Shown here: piece by piece, positions 33,962-45,344 of the stretch | Numbering within the stretch: position 1 is the first letter of the stretch | Layout: each line of letters begins with the position of its first letter | From: Paraconiothyrium sp. Pb-2020 | Lineage: Eukaryota > Ascomycota > Dothideomycetes > Pleosporales > Didymosphaeriaceae | DNA length: 64,000 nucleotides | Direction: 5' to 3' | Assembly: GCA_022419385.1 (NCBI GenBank) | Contig: JAJUBI010000008.1 | Location: 1,550,001 to 1,614,000, forward strand | Translations under genes and position numbers: made by a program | Notes under the pieces: generated by a model | The model's input: the letters and a program-made list of their open reading frames with translations, nothing else | What the model was told of the DNA's origin: nothing | Databases searched by the model: none

Positions 33962-35381
33962 CTATGAACATGTTATAAGTGGGAAAGAGTGCTTCGGCGC
34001 CTCCCATATCAACCAAGCGCACACCCACGAATAGCCAGCCAGTCTTTCGAACGCGTTCAAAGCCCAAGCATCACCGGGGCCCTCTATCCTCCTCCTAAGC
34101 CTCCCCCAGAAAAACTGCACCACACCCTCAAGCACAAACGCAACAGGCTGCAGCGCCCAATACCACATGTTTCTTCCCCACGCACAAGGATGTCCAAGCC
34201 TCGCCTCCACCATCGAATGCATAAATCCACTGATCCCGAAGACCAGGAATGCGTTCAAGACCCTCGTAAATATCGTGCGCTTCTTGATCCCAAGTATGTG
34301 GGTCGATATGAGCGCAGCATGACTGTTCGACGACTTGTAAAACGTCCTGTGCCAGTACATTGTCCAGAACCTGCGCATGGTGTATGCTTCCCGGATTCTG
34401 CCATAGACTGGAGGCCACTCCCACGATTCGTCCAAACCGAGGGCCATCCAGACCACAGCGCACGTATCGTGGTAGAGGGAAATGAGAAGGAAGTCGCCTA
34501 CGACTTTGTCAAACGCCTCCAGGGCGCGAAGCTGGAACTCGCGAGTTGTCACGGGCGTTGCGGGGCCGCTGCTCGTTAGGTAAGTTTGCAATAGACGGCG
34601 AATGACGCCTTCCTTATCGCGGGTGTAGTCCGACATCGATGGCGGAACACTGAGCAACTTCTGAGGATCCATAAACTCGTAGTATGCCGCTAAGAGGAGG
34701 AAGTTAAGCAGCAGGTATGCGCATCGAATGGCGATGCCTGACCATCTGCCCCGAGCTGTGAGGTTATGTCGAGTGGTGAGGTATTTGGCATCAGGGTCTT
34801 TGGCTTTCGTCGAAGGCTTCTGGGCCTGCCAGGTATGCTTGATGCCTGGCCAGAGGTATGGGTTCTCCCAGTTCGTTCCGATGCCGCGAACGTTGAAGAC
34901 GGTCTTCCAGCCTCTGTACCAAGGATTCCACGATGCTTTTACGTATCGCGGTTCGAGCTGTGCAACTTGTTAGCCCAGTGTTCTCTGTCACAAAGCCTAC
35001 AGACAGGGTCTTTGAGCATCGAGTCTTCTGGGGCGACACTGTGGTCGGGTCCTCGATATTCCCATTAGCCTGTGATGAATAGTTACTTACAGCATTCGGA
35101 ACCTCGTCTGTCAAGGGATTCTTATATGCCATTGCAAGAGCATGTGAACCCCCGATCAAGATGTATCGTACATACATCTCATTTAGTGTGCCGTCAGGAG
35201 AAAGGTCAGTAGCCGTTCTCCATGAGGCAAGTCCGGCAGCCAGTACCATCGAGACGCCCATCCATCGATTGATGTAGTTGGGGAATGAGACTACAACAAG
35301 ACATGTGAAAGGCCACATGATGGATAGAAAGATAGGGAGGGCCCCCTTCGAGAGGGTCCACTCGCCCGCATGGCTAGCCAT
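33962..35381 (-). CDS. Wax-synthase-type (MBOAT-like) O-acyltransferase
   Basis: Exon 2 is 34957-33962. Exon 1 starts at 35381 and ends either at 35091 (GTAAGT donor, 133-nt intron, 428 residues) or at 35001 (GTAGGC donor, 43-nt intron, 458 residues). Both keep frame. Several membrane segments are visible (ALPIFLSIMWPFTCLVVVSF, AYLLLNFLLLAAYYEF, VLNAFLVFGISGFMHSMVEA). The motif RRFWTMYWHRTFYK, with its His, and the later SGFMHS are typical of the membrane-bound wax-synthase-domain acyltransferases that fungi often use to acetylate terpenoids. No terpene cyclase, PKS or P450 lies nearby, so the substrate is open. It is probably an ER membrane enzyme. Confidence 0.82.
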
Positions 35382-36900
35382 GGGGAAAAAGAGTGACTGA
35401 GAATCAAACAGAAAGGATCAAAAAAGCGTATAAAAACCAAACAAACAGGGAAACCAGAACGAGTGAGTGAAGTCAGATAAGTCAAAGAGCGGATGAGAGT
35501 GGATGGAAAAAGCCTCAAAGGGCAAAAGGAACGGATGAGCATACAGCCCTACAGGCGAAAAAGACCCTGAACGCAGATTGAAGTCACAAAGCAAATGAAG
35601 AGGAAACCAAATGAGTATGAGACAACCATATTACCAAGGTTCCATATCTACCTCGAAATTCTACGATGCAAGGCGTTACCCTTGACAGCTCCGTCGGAGT
35701 GTTTCGAAGTGCCGCGCAGCTACTCAACACAATGTCCGCTGCTCAACGCGGATAAGGCGAGGGAAACACAGGCGCGCTTTGTCGTCTCTCCGCGCTAAAG
35801 TCCGTCAGTGACATCGAGGCTTGCCCAGGTGAGCATAGGCTACGGATTGCAGAGTGCGGTCATGCGACTCGACCCCTCAGCTGTTTGCATGTTCTTAGCA
35901 TTACGTGCCTACGCGAGAGTCGTCTTGCTCGCGCTTCTTGGTACGATGGGATCAAATCACCGTAGAATCTAGACGAGCGAGACGGTCAAAGTTTGGCAGA
36001 GCCAGTTGTTATTGTGAAAAGTGGGCATGGGTAAAGCACCTGGGCAACGTCTCACGTGCTGATACCAATCAGGTAGGACTGTTTTCCAGTTATGGTAGAC
36101 TACCTCCCTCTCTTCATTGATTCAGTCTGTGCGTCGCTCGGAGTTCATCAAGAAGCTCGGGGTGCATACGAAGTAACGGGCATGGCCGCTGACAGCTCCA
36201 CGTCGCAAGGCCCCCGTCTCCGGGCATGCCACGCAATTGCCGAGCCATAGGAAGGATAGTACTTGCGGAATGGGGGCGAAGCAAAATCATGCCTTTACTG
36301 TTTCAGGAGAAAGGCTTGAGTGAGATGGAAATTCTCTGGCTAGGCACAGCCTTGGTGGGGCCGCAGGGAGAGGATTGTGATTGGCGGCTGGTTCTAGGGA
36401 GCCAACACGACTCGACTCAGGAACCAACTCGTCCGCCAGGAATAGCGCTTGGTCAGGCTCCGCACTGGCCGATCCATAAACGCGAGCTGTTTTCATGGCT
36501 CGAAAGCTACATGAGGGTTCTTTGCATACCTAGGATAACAGGTCGTTTCTTGAGTGAGTAATAAGTCATTGCAAGCATGGTCAAGGGCTTGTAGAGCGGA
36601 ACGTCCGGAATCAAGACCGGTGTCCCCCTAGCTTGTTGCCCCTAGGAAGGAAGATGCGATGCCTAGAGACGCGTCGGTGTAGAAGCTAACGCATTTGAGC
36701 GTGGCTAGGATATGCACCGCCGTTGTCCACGAGCCAAACCCCGCAATTGATCCACCGTGAACGGAAATGTAACGGACGACTACAGTCTCAAGGTACTCGG
36801 GCATCTATTCTAGGAAGGCCTCTACTCCTACACAGGATTGGGGCTCCACCCCGCTTACTTCACCAAGCACTGCGTACACCGAGCATAGTATCCACACCAT
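35382..36900. other. Gene-free region
   Basis: It follows the acyltransferase start. The largest ORF (36226-36561, +, 111 codons) has no recognisable feature. Nothing else seen. Confidence 0.5.
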
Positions 36901-36922
36901 AACACGCACCACCACGCTTCAG

Positions 36923-36928
36923 TATAAA
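36923..36928 (+). promoter_or_regulatory. TATA box of the small secreted gene
   Basis: A perfect TATAAA sits 183 nt upstream of the ATG at 37111. It is followed by a long pyrimidine-rich and CAA-rich leader with no ATG just before the start. This layout is common for strongly expressed fungal genes. Confidence 0.5.
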
Positions 36929-37110
36929 GCGCACCTTGTTGCCGGCCAGTTTTGAATCTCCATCCACATTCACTTTCAACACCTTCCTTCTACAGCTTCA
37001 GACACTCTTTCTACACTTCACTTCACTCCCAGCGAGTTTACCATCACTTCATCCACCTTCTCAAACCAACTTTCTTCCCAACAACCCAACCAACCAACCA
37101 ATCAGCCAAA

Positions 37111-37379
37111 ATGCAGTTCTCCGCCGTCCTCGTTGCCATCTTCGCCGCTGCCGCTACGGCTAAGACTTGCGGTATTAACGGTGCTTTGTGCCAGTATGCA
37201 ATCCCATCCTCACCTTGAAGACGACCATGAGCAATATGGCTGACAATTACAGGCGCGATGTCAGCTCTGTTGGCTTCACTGCCAAGGCACGCGAGTGGCT
37301 CCGCACCCGCTCGGCTGCTGTCGAGGCTCCCGTTGAGGCTCGCGAGGCCCAGCCTGAGGCTGTTGAGATCACGATCTAA
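37111..37379 (+). CDS. Small secreted peptide, 69 residues
   Basis: Two exons, 37111-37193 and 37253-37379, with a 59-nt intron (GTATGC donor, CTGACAATTACAG end). The signal peptide is clear (MQFSAVLVAIFAAAATA), with cleavage likely before KTCGINGALC. The mature part is about 50 residues with only two cysteines, an amphipathic middle (GFTAKAREWLRTR) and an acidic tail of Glu-Ala-Pro/Gln repeats (EAPVEAREAQPEAVEI). The context favours a real gene: a TATA box, a CAA-rich leader with CCAAA before the ATG, and strong C/T third-position bias. I know no family. It could be a wall-associated peptide, a processed secreted peptide or an effector-like protein. There is no dibasic KEX2 site in the mature part. 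Confidence 0.75.
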
Positions 37380-37951
37380 ACGCAGACAAGAGCCTGAAAT
37401 GGTATGTACCCATTCTCGCCAACCACTGTCTCTCAAAGGCTGACCTGTAGCGACAGGTGACGCTCTGCGGATCTAGGGATAAAGCACGCATGTACGGGTT
37501 ACAGGCGATGATTGTAGGACTTGAAATTGTGGCATTTGGTGATGGTTCTTTTGTACATTGTTTGCGGTGTGGATCGGCCGCTTAGACATAGAGGTGACGG
37601 GCAATGAATTCATTTCTCGAGAACATGAGCTCCTTTTGCGATGGTGTGCACAGTACCATATGAGTCTTGACATATTCTTATTTCGACCTTCCTAGCTCAA
37701 GTTTGGGTTCACAACCTTGAGTGAGTTAATCTAGGTATTCTGCGCGATGCATCACATCCGCATATATCATCACACAGTCGGGGTTCTTCGTGCAGTCAGC
37801 ATGTATAGTCCTTGGAACATGCCGCGAGACTTTTGTGTTCGTTGACGGCTCTTTCTTGGCCCTTCACTCCCTATGTCCTCCCCTTGATCTTCCAAGTCCG
37901 TCACAGAACGTCGCTTTCAAATTCAGTATCGACAGGCGAACCAAATGGTAG
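37380..37951. other. Convergent intergenic region
   Basis: 3' flanks of the small secreted gene and the conserved unnamed gene. No feature recognised. Confidence 0.5.
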
Positions 37952-38557
37952 CTAGACCCCTAGCAGAAACTTGCAGACATTACCCGCATATTCCTTAACC
38001 TCCTTCTCGTCGCCCAATCTCGCCTTCTCTTCATCGGTTTCCCACGTAAGCCCCACAATCCGCCCTACGATTTGACTTTGAGCTGTATCCTCTTTCTCGC
38101 TGGTCTCAGACCCCTCGGCATCCGTGTTCGATTGCTCAGCGCCTGTCTCCAACCCATCCTGAACCTCCATTGCAGGTGGGTTTTCGAGTCGGGACAAGGT
38201 ACCCACAACATCCTCGACCACCAGATCGAGTTTGAAACACAGATTTCCGGTCCAGCTCCGATACATGTATACAGACGCATGTGGATCGTCGTTCCCGTCT
38301 GGGTTCTGCTTGCGAACAGGGCCATCGGAATAGATCAGCCATTTGTCGTCCATATCCATTGGTTCGAAGCCCATCAGCAAGCGACGTAGCTGTTCCGCAT
38401 TGAGATTTTTCTCCCATGCCGCGTTCTTCGGTTTGCTGAAGGGATCCATGGCTGACCAGGGTGTGACGCGAACCTGGGCCGCCGGACCTGGTGGCGCGCC
38501 ATAGTGGACGTGGTGGAAGAGGCTTGCTCGATCTTCTGGCGAGAGCTCTGTTGACAT
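37952..38557 (-). CDS. Conserved fungal protein, unknown function
   Basis: Intronless, 201 residues. The distinctive segments are TPWSAMDPFSKPKNAAWEKNL (residues about 32-52), LLMGFEPMDMDDKWLIYSDGP (about 60-80), YMYRSWTGNLCFKL, and a C-terminal EVKEYAGNVCKFLLGV. I recognise this as a conserved pattern of small soluble fungal proteins, but I cannot give it a name or function. It has no signal peptide, membrane segment or known catalytic motif. The stretch from about 118 to 165 is acidic and low in complexity, probably a variable loop. The start is the first ATG of the frame. Confidence 0.75.
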   Translation of the reverse strand: MSTELSPEDRASLFHHVHYGAPPGPAAQVRVTPWSAMDPFSKPKNAAWEKNLNAEQLRRLLMGFEPMDMDDKWLIYSDGPVRKQNPDGNDDPHASVYMYRSWTGNLCFKLDLVVEDVVGTLSRLENPPAMEVQDGLETGAEQSNTDAEGSETSEKEDTAQSQIVGRIVGLTWETDEEKARLGDEKEVKEYAGNVCKFLLGV

Positions 38558-39112
38558 TTTGGGTAGCGCGCGGTATCTTGATGTTGCGGCTCGATGGATT
38601 CCAGTAATATCGAAATGAACAGACAGGTCACATTATTCCTCATATACTTCCAGGCGCTGCTGCCTGGACGGCGCTAGGCGCGCTGGGGCAAATAATCAAT
38701 GAGTCAGTGGGTATCAACTACGCCTTCAGCTTGTCAGCTCTAGGATAGTCGTAGTTTGACCTACACGCCCCAAAACCAGGGTATTTACAAGATCAGGCAA
38801 AAAAAAAAAAAACCCGACAGACTCCTAGAGCTGTACAATCACGATTTGCCCTTGGCCGTCTCCTTGATTTCATCGAGCGAATAAACCATAGACTACCTAG
38901 GTACCATAGGTAGTTGTGTGCAATCTGTGGGGTTGAGGTGCTACTCCTTGCAATGATTTGCATGATTTGCAACTTCATAGAAGTCGAGGCCGAAAAATCG
39001 ATGCTGTAAAGGTCATTGAATCCTGACATTGTGCAAGTGAGTCGAACTTATTTTACATTCCTTGTGCTGATCTGAGCTACAGTATGCTTGACGACTGTAT
39101 ACCTCGTGCGTG
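38558..39112. other. Intergenic, one poly-A tract and a small hairpin
   Basis: It holds a run of 14 A at 38799-38812 and an 8-bp inverted repeat (38892-38899 and 38907-38914, ACTACCTA with TAGGTAGT). No gene. Confidence 0.6.
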
Positions 39113-40012
39113 TTAGCCGTGACTCTTAACCATCGCCAATATCGCCTGATTCACCTCCTTCGCGTTCGTTGCATTCAGATAGTGCGCACCTCCCTCCACA
39201 ATGCTCAACTTCGTGTCCGTGCTCCCGGTAAACAGCTCAAGCTGCTCTTTCTGCACTTGACACCCATACGGTGTGTCCTCAGTACCCTGAAGCCAATGCA
39301 CCGGACAAGTAACATCAGCGAGCCTGAGGTTCAACGAATCCCTCGTCAAAAGACACAGCACCGCCATCCTCGCCTTCCGCCTCCCCTCATCGCCAGCATA
39401 CGTCTCCTTCAGCACCTGCGTCCAGAACGCAGTCGACTCTTCCGTTGCATGCGCGCCAAACCCGAAGCTCGCCACCATGCCGCACCACGTGTTGTCGATC
39501 TCAAAATCCGGCGTTGGCGCCGCACTCGCCCACTTCTCAGCGAATGGCTGCAACAGCGGAACAGGGTCCCAGCATCCTTTTTCTCTCGTCTCGGCTGTTT
39601 CCGCATCCATGCTCGTCCCCAGAGGAAGCACACCGAGAATACGTTCGGGCGCGAGCAAGGCCATGCGAACGACCATCCACCCGCCCTGGCTGGTGCCTAG
39701 CACGAACGCTTTGTCGACGCCGAGCGCGGTCATGGCTTCTAGAGCTACGGCTGCAGAGTCCCAGTACGTGAAGTGGCTAGCCTTGGCGGTGAAGGACGTG
39801 GAACCATGACCAAGGGGCTCGATGGCGAGGATGTTGAGTGCGGAGGTGAGTTCTGGTGATTCAAACTGGGGAGAGAATAGTGCGGTAGTCATGCACATCG
39901 CATTTATGCAGACCAACGTTGGCTTCGATGGGTCGACTGCATTGTTAGAAAGGCGGTAACCAACGTTTAGGGAGCCGAGGTGGCTGATGGTGATAGAAAT
40001 TGTCGATGGCAT
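39113..40012 (-). CDS. Alpha/beta hydrolase
   Basis: Intronless, 299 residues from the ATG at 40012; the frame stays open upstream without another ATG. The order fits the alpha/beta-hydrolase fold: an N-terminal strand pair (LNVGYRL), an oxyanion loop region (TLVCINAMCMTTALF), the nucleophile elbow GTSQGG, a lid of about 70 residues, an acid in LQGTEDTPYG, and the catalytic His in GGAHYLNATN. The family includes hydrolases, esterases and dehalogenases acting on small substrates. None can be singled out here. With no signal peptide it is probably cytosolic. It is not part of an obvious cluster. Confidence 0.88.
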   Translation of the reverse strand: MPSTISITISHLGSLNVGYRLSNNAVDPSKPTLVCINAMCMTTALFSPQFESPELTSALNILAIEPLGHGSTSFTAKASHFTYWDSAAVALEAMTALGVDKAFVLGTSQGGWMVVRMALLAPERILGVLPLGTSMDAETAETREKGCWDPVPLLQPFAEKWASAAPTPDFEIDNTWCGMVASFGFGAHATEESTAFWTQVLKETYAGDEGRRKARMAVLCLLTRDSLNLRLADVTCPVHWLQGTEDTPYGCQVQKEQLELFTGSTDTKLSIVEGGAHYLNATNAKEVNQAILAMVKSHG

Positions 40013-40809
40013 GTTTGGTGGTGGGAGAAATCCCAAGTGTTCGATATTACCAAAGCTCAGGGAATGTGGATAAGTAGACGGAAGATGGACGGAAAAAGGA
40101 AATGGTGTTTATGTGAATTTCTTCCATCTTAAGCTATGACCTAGGCGGTCTGAATGGTGGAGGCCTCATAGCCATTGTGGAGCGGGGTCTCTTTAGCGGG
40201 CCGACTAGAAAGATACCTAGGTATTACGAGTACACCCAGGCCTGCATTACATCTTGTCAGTCTTTCAACTGTTCTCTAGGACGTGCAATCTCCTTATGTC
40301 AACCCTGCATGTCACACGCCTAGTTTTGCGCCTTTGAAGGAGTGGTTTAGTTGCTTCCTGCTTAATTCTGCGGCCCTAAGGACAGCCTCCGCGGAGTCGT
40401 GCGCATCTGCAGCACTGTTAGCCTTAGTTTAGGGAAGACGTCTTTTTGCAACCCCTCTATATCTGATACAGAAGTCGAGGATTTCATTGAGTGGATGTCA
40501 TCGGACGGAAAAAGAGGATGAGAGAAGCATTTGAGTAGCGGCAGCCGACACACAGTGCCTTTTCTTGGCCACCCAGGAACGTCAATCGCACCCCGTCCCT
40601 CGTGTCAATCTGCAGGTAAACGATACAGTATACGGACACAAATTGGATGACCGTGTATAGCCTGTCATACCACCAAAAATTAGTCTTAGAAGGAATGAAC
40701 ACAGAGAAAGCTTCTGACGTTCCGACACTGAGTGCAGGTGCATCTGCTGAGCCACTTTATATAGAACAGTGACCTTTCTTCCTTCACAGCTACAACATCT
40801 GCCCTATGC
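40013..40809. other. Intergenic, nothing recognised
   Basis: It lies between the hydrolase start and the sulfatase 3' end. It contains a TACCTAGGTA palindrome near 40.2 kb. No gene. Confidence 0.5.
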
Positions 40810-42540
40810 TCACAGCATCGACCTCCCCTTATCCAGCACACCCTTCTCATGCACCACCTCATCCCCAATCTCCAGCATCTTATCCTCCAGCATCTTCGTC
40901 ATCCTCACCCTCACCTCCCTATACCTCTGTTCCCCATAAACATTGAACAGCTCCAAAGGATCCTCCTCGCAGTCGAACAGCTCCCACTCTTTATGATCCG
41001 CATCCCCCGGCCTCGCCCCCTCAAGCCCGAAATCCTCATTATACCAGTAAATCAATTTGTACCTCTGATCTCTAACTCCGTAATGCGCGTACGCGTTGTG
41101 GATGATGTCGTTGTGCATCCAGTACCGATGGTACGCGACTTGCTGCCAATCCGCAGGTGTCTTGCCCTGCAGCAGAGGGCGGAACGATACGCCTTGCATG
41201 TAACTTGGAGTTCTGACACCCGCGAAATCAAGGAAGGTTGGCGCAAAGTCTACATTGCATATGATATCGTCGCATATAGAGCCCGGCGCGATGGCAGCAG
41301 GGTACCGGATGAGGAACGGCATCTGGAAGGACTCCTCGTACATGAAGCGCTTGTCAAACCAGCCGTGCTCGCCGAGGAAGAAGCCCTGGTCGGAAGTATA
41401 TATGACGATGGTGTTTTCAGCGAGGCCTTCGGCGTCGAGGAAGTCGAGGAGGCGGCCGGTGTTGTCGTCGATGGATTGGATGGTGCGCAGGTAGCGTTGC
41501 ATGTAGCGTTGGAATTTGAATTCTGCGAGCTCGGATGGCGTGCGGAAGGTGAAGACTGAGCCGTCGTCTTTGTCGATTAGGCGCATTTTTGTTACGTCTT
41601 GGGGAGCGGGGATTTTGCGGTCATCTGTGGAAATTCAATATGTGACGCTTAGAGGGAAATGTACGTGGGAAGCTCACTCCAGGTCGCGATGTCAATCATC
41701 TTCTCGCCTACTTCTCTACCTCCGTCTGGCTGAACGAGACCTAGGTCGTGATACGTTAAATCATCCGCAACTCTCATCTTCGCAACTTTTGCCGCCCTCG
41801 CACGATTCTTGTAATCATCCGTGAATGTATCTGGCAACCGCACAGGGTCCTTATACAGGTGCTTGTGCTTAGGATCGCATTCCCAACTGCGATGCGGCGC
41901 TTTGTGGTGGCACATGGCAAAGAATGGTCTTGAAGTATCCCGATTCTTGATGAAGTTTATAGTCTTGTCGGTGATGACATCCGTGGCGTATCCGGCCTCG
42001 CGGCGGGTACCAGTAGAATCGATAAATAAGGGGTCATAGTATTCGCCTTGCCCAGGCACAACACTCCAATAATCGAAGCCGCTGGGCTCATGAGCTTTTC
42101 CTTCGCCGAGGTGCCACTTTCCTACCATAGCAGTCTGGTAGCCGCCTGCGCGGAGCTGCTTCGCGACGTTTGGCTGCCGTGTATTGATCGTGGAGTCTAG
42201 GGTCAACACACCGTTGACGTGGTCTATATGATTCGTCAGTAAATGCTTGTTCGTAAAAGCACGAGGCAATTTGACACCTTGGGCAGTCGCTTGTTTTCAA
42301 TCACATAAAAGATATTCACACTACCCCACGAAAATACTTACTGTGCTGGCCTGTCAGGATAGCAGCCCGGGAAGGCGTGCAAATGCTGTTCGTGACATAG
42401 CAATGATTAAATCGCATACCCTCTTTGGCTAGGCGATCAAGATTAGGCGTGTGGTTTATGCCGGCGCCGTAGCAAGATATGGACTTCGCGGCGTGGTCGT
42501 CAGCCATGACGAAGACGATGTTTGGCCGGGAGGGCGCCAT
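40810..42540 (-). CDS. Sulfatase (arylsulfatase-like, type I)
   Basis: Three exons, 42540-42342, 42223-41678 and 41624-40810, give 519 residues. The N-terminus [10 protein letters not shown] supplies the metal-binding Asp pair. CTPSR near residues 55-60 is the C-x-P-S-R signature in which Cys becomes formylglycine. The first splice rebuilds [14 protein letters not shown], followed by MVGKWHLG, another conserved sulfatase motif, and [28 protein letters not shown]. The C-terminus carries [12 protein letters not shown]. There is no clear signal peptide, so it is probably intracellular. It hydrolyses sulfate esters; the exact substrate cannot be inferred. A sulfate permease gene lies 2.8 kb further along, past ERV46. 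A near-match to the CYS3 site lies about 290 nt upstream. Confidence 0.92.
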
Positions 42541-43295
42541 CCTGGATCTGTGTCGCAATCAAGATAAATAATCAATAACCAGAGACGTATGCACTTTTAG
42601 ATCGGTTGTAGTAGATCTGGACTAGATCTGGAGGAAGCAGGAGAAGACTTGAGACATTTCGAGCGGATACAACGTTGATGATATATAGGACCTGGATTCC
42701 CCAATCGGAGGAGCGAAGGGCCGAAGTAATCCATTTCTCCACACATACCGGATACAAGCCGAAAGCTAGGAAAACCTCAGGGGGACGGAGTATTCGAGGT
42801 GGGGTGGGAAGACGGGCTGACGCCCGAACATGGCGCCGAACGCCTGTCGGTGTCAAGCGACCGATAGCCGAAGCACCGTCGATAATCTTACCAAAGGAAA
42901 AGAAAGGGCCCTAACGGCTTTCTATTGTATGTCTTCTTGTAGCCACAGTGGTGACTGATGTCTCTCTGTCTTTCCATATGTGCATAATATATAATATGCA
43001 AAGTTGACACACTTTGACACTGAACACTCACCCGAATCCAGTATCCATATAGATTTTTCATCTACCGAGTGCTTTGAACCATGCTGGTCGGTTCCATATC
43101 TCTATCAACTGTACATTCACCTCTCCGCAGAGCCACGATCGATCCCCAGACCACAAACTTGCACATAGCCAATGTAAAATGAACACCTAAGCAGCCCAAA
43201 GGCAATCATACGCCAAACGCCATACACGATCGCCTTGCAATGCATACGAATCAAAGAAGATGTTACAGAACAGGGTGGGTATTGTATCTGGTGCA
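42541..43295. other. Sulfatase upstream region
   Basis: Promoter of the sulfatase gene and 3' flank of ERV46. It contains ATGGCGCCGA at 42830-42839, listed as a possible sulfur-control site. No gene. Confidence 0.5.
42830..42839. promoter_or_regulatory. Possible CYS3-like site, sulfatase gene
   Basis: ATGGCGCCGA matches the Neurospora CYS3 consensus ATGRYRYCAT at 8 of 10 positions. Short near-matches occur by chance, so this rests mainly on target class. Confidence 0.2.
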
Positions 43296-44772
43296 CTAGT
43301 TGGAGTGCATCTTCTTGATCCTGTTCGCACCCTCGTAGAGCATGCGGTCAACAGCCGCAGCAACCGTAAGAGTACCACCGATAACGGCGCAAAGACCGAC
43401 AAGGAAGCCGGAGAATGACTTGGCGCGCTCTTCGCGGTTGATGACCTTCATTGGGGAGATGTCCTATCGTAGTTGTCAGAATGGTTCATATGAGTGGAAC
43501 CGTAAACTTACATATGAGAAGAAGACGCCTGGAATACCACCTCTAGCGTGGATTCGCTCCTTGTGACCATCTTCCTCATCCGGTCCGCCTGCCAAGTTCC
43601 TCTTGTGGCTTGTGACAGAGTACTGGTGTGTCTCGATGCTGCCCTTGTAGTTGGTATCAATAGTGGCTCCAAGGACTTCATCGTGCTTGCCACGTCCGGA
43701 GATGTTCTCCCATCCGAGCGGAAGGTACGCAGTCGAAACGACTTTGACGAAGTACATGAAGTTGAAAGCCTTCTCGGTGGTGTGCTGCTCCGTGTTATCG
43801 AGCGGATTAATGTGGTGGTTCGTCCAGCCTCCGGGTCCGGTGTTTGCATGCTTCTGTTGCATATCTGCGATGACGGCGTCGCTCAGCTGCGGACCGAAGC
43901 GCAAGTGGTGAATCTTGTGTGTGAAAGTGTGCGTCTCGTCTTTGAAGTAGTTCTCTAAGTCGTGAACGTGCATGTTGCCATTGGAGAAGGACTTTCCGGG
44001 CGCGATGTGGAAGTTTCCGATAACCTTGTTCACTTTGATGCTACCCTCAAGACGGCACCCTTCCTTGCGCTGCGCATCTAGATGCTCGGCGTAGTGCTCG
44101 CGCTCGCACTGTTCGACGCCCTCACCGCGACCGAATGACCAGGAGATGGAAGCATAGGCGTTTCGTACGTCGTCGCAGGTGTTGCAGCAGCCGGGTTTCT
44201 GCGCGTCAGATGGGGAAGGAGCACCATAGCATTCACCGCAGTAGTTGGGGTCGAGATGGGAAGCTTCGTCTTTGTGCCTAGAAGATCATGAGCCGTTGCA
44301 CCGCGGAGGTTGCGGGGAGTAAAGGCTTACAGGTCAAGGGCGTTGATCTCAATCGAATGGCTTCCTTCACTCTCAGGCGATAACCGCACCTTATTGACAC
44401 CGTGTGACACGCCCATCTGCAACTCGCCAGAGACGTCCATAACATCGAGTGTGAGCAGCTCGCACGGCATCCGGGGGAAAGTTATGTTCATCGAGATCTC
44501 CATCTTCTCTCCTGCCATGGTGTCAGCATGAATTATTCTCGCTTTCTTCAGCTTTCACAAGCCGTTGTAGTTCGCATACCTCGTCCCTTGTCCACCACCA
44601 GTTCCGGACGCACGGTGACTCTCCGATAGTCTGCCCACTCTCCCCAAGCTAGCCACAAAATGACCAACAAACTCCCAATCGTCACGATGCCCCCGCTCGT
44701 CGTGCGCACGCGCGCATCCTCCACCGTTTTAGTGAACGCATCGAGGCGTCCAAACCGGGATTTTGCTGGCAT
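43296..44772 (-). CDS. ERV46: COPII vesicle protein Erv46
   Basis: Four exons, 44772-44580, 44511-44331, 44277-43512 and 43463-43296, give 435 residues. The N-terminus (FGRLDAFTKTVEDARVRTTSGG) and first membrane helix (IVTIGSLLVILWLAWGEW) are typical of the Erv41/Erv46 family. The splices join DKGRGEKMEISMNITFPRMPC and later SIEINALDLHKDEASHLD. The luminal domain has the family's Cys-rich loop (YCGECYGAPSPSDAQKPGCC) and CRLEGSIKVNKVIGNFHIAPG. The second membrane helix is in the last exon (FLVGLCAVIGGTLTVAAAVD). It cycles between ER and Golgi with Erv41 as a cargo receptor retrieving ER residents. Introns are 48-68 nt. Confidence 0.95.
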
Positions 44773-45344
44773 TGTGGTTTATTGTGCCCGCTGCAGAGAC
44801 CCGTTCGGGGAGCGATTGTTTGCGGAGAGAAGGTGGTCGATGGCCGAGGGTGGATGCTCGTGCGGAGAGGTGTACGTGGTACGAGAAGTCTTGGTTGCTT
44901 AAGACAATTGCCTGTGCGGCGTTTCACCGGCGCAAGACGAATTGAAGATCGAAAGGAAAGGAATGAATAGGCACTACAAGTGCTAGGGCCACTGTATCAT
45001 GTTACAGACCAGAAGAGAAGGACAGCTCTGGGTGGAAGCTGCACAAGTATTGGGCAAGGCTCGGCTGAATAAAGGACAGCTATGCGATGGTGTTTTAGCT
45101 CCGAGTCGATGTACGCGCAAGGCTGTCCGTGCTTACGGCTAGACCTAATGGGGCACGACTGTGGGGGTCTATTCACGTTCACACGTTCACAACATGACAT
45201 GGACCATTGGAGTTAAGTCCTGACAGAGATATCAATGCGCTGAGCATCGTCGCGTGTAGCATTATATAACCGCTATCTTCAAATATATACACGAAAGCGG
45301 CTGCAACTTCTGTACCGCCACCAATACGTTAAACCGGGGGTATC
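44773..45344. other. Intergenic, nothing recognised
   Basis: ERV46 promoter and 3' flank of the sulfate permease gene. No feature recognised. Confidence 0.5.

Noticed and set aside
33014..40012. Secondary-metabolite cluster around the acyltransferase
   Set aside because: No PKS, NRPS, terpene cyclase, prenyltransferase, P450 or dedicated transporter is present.
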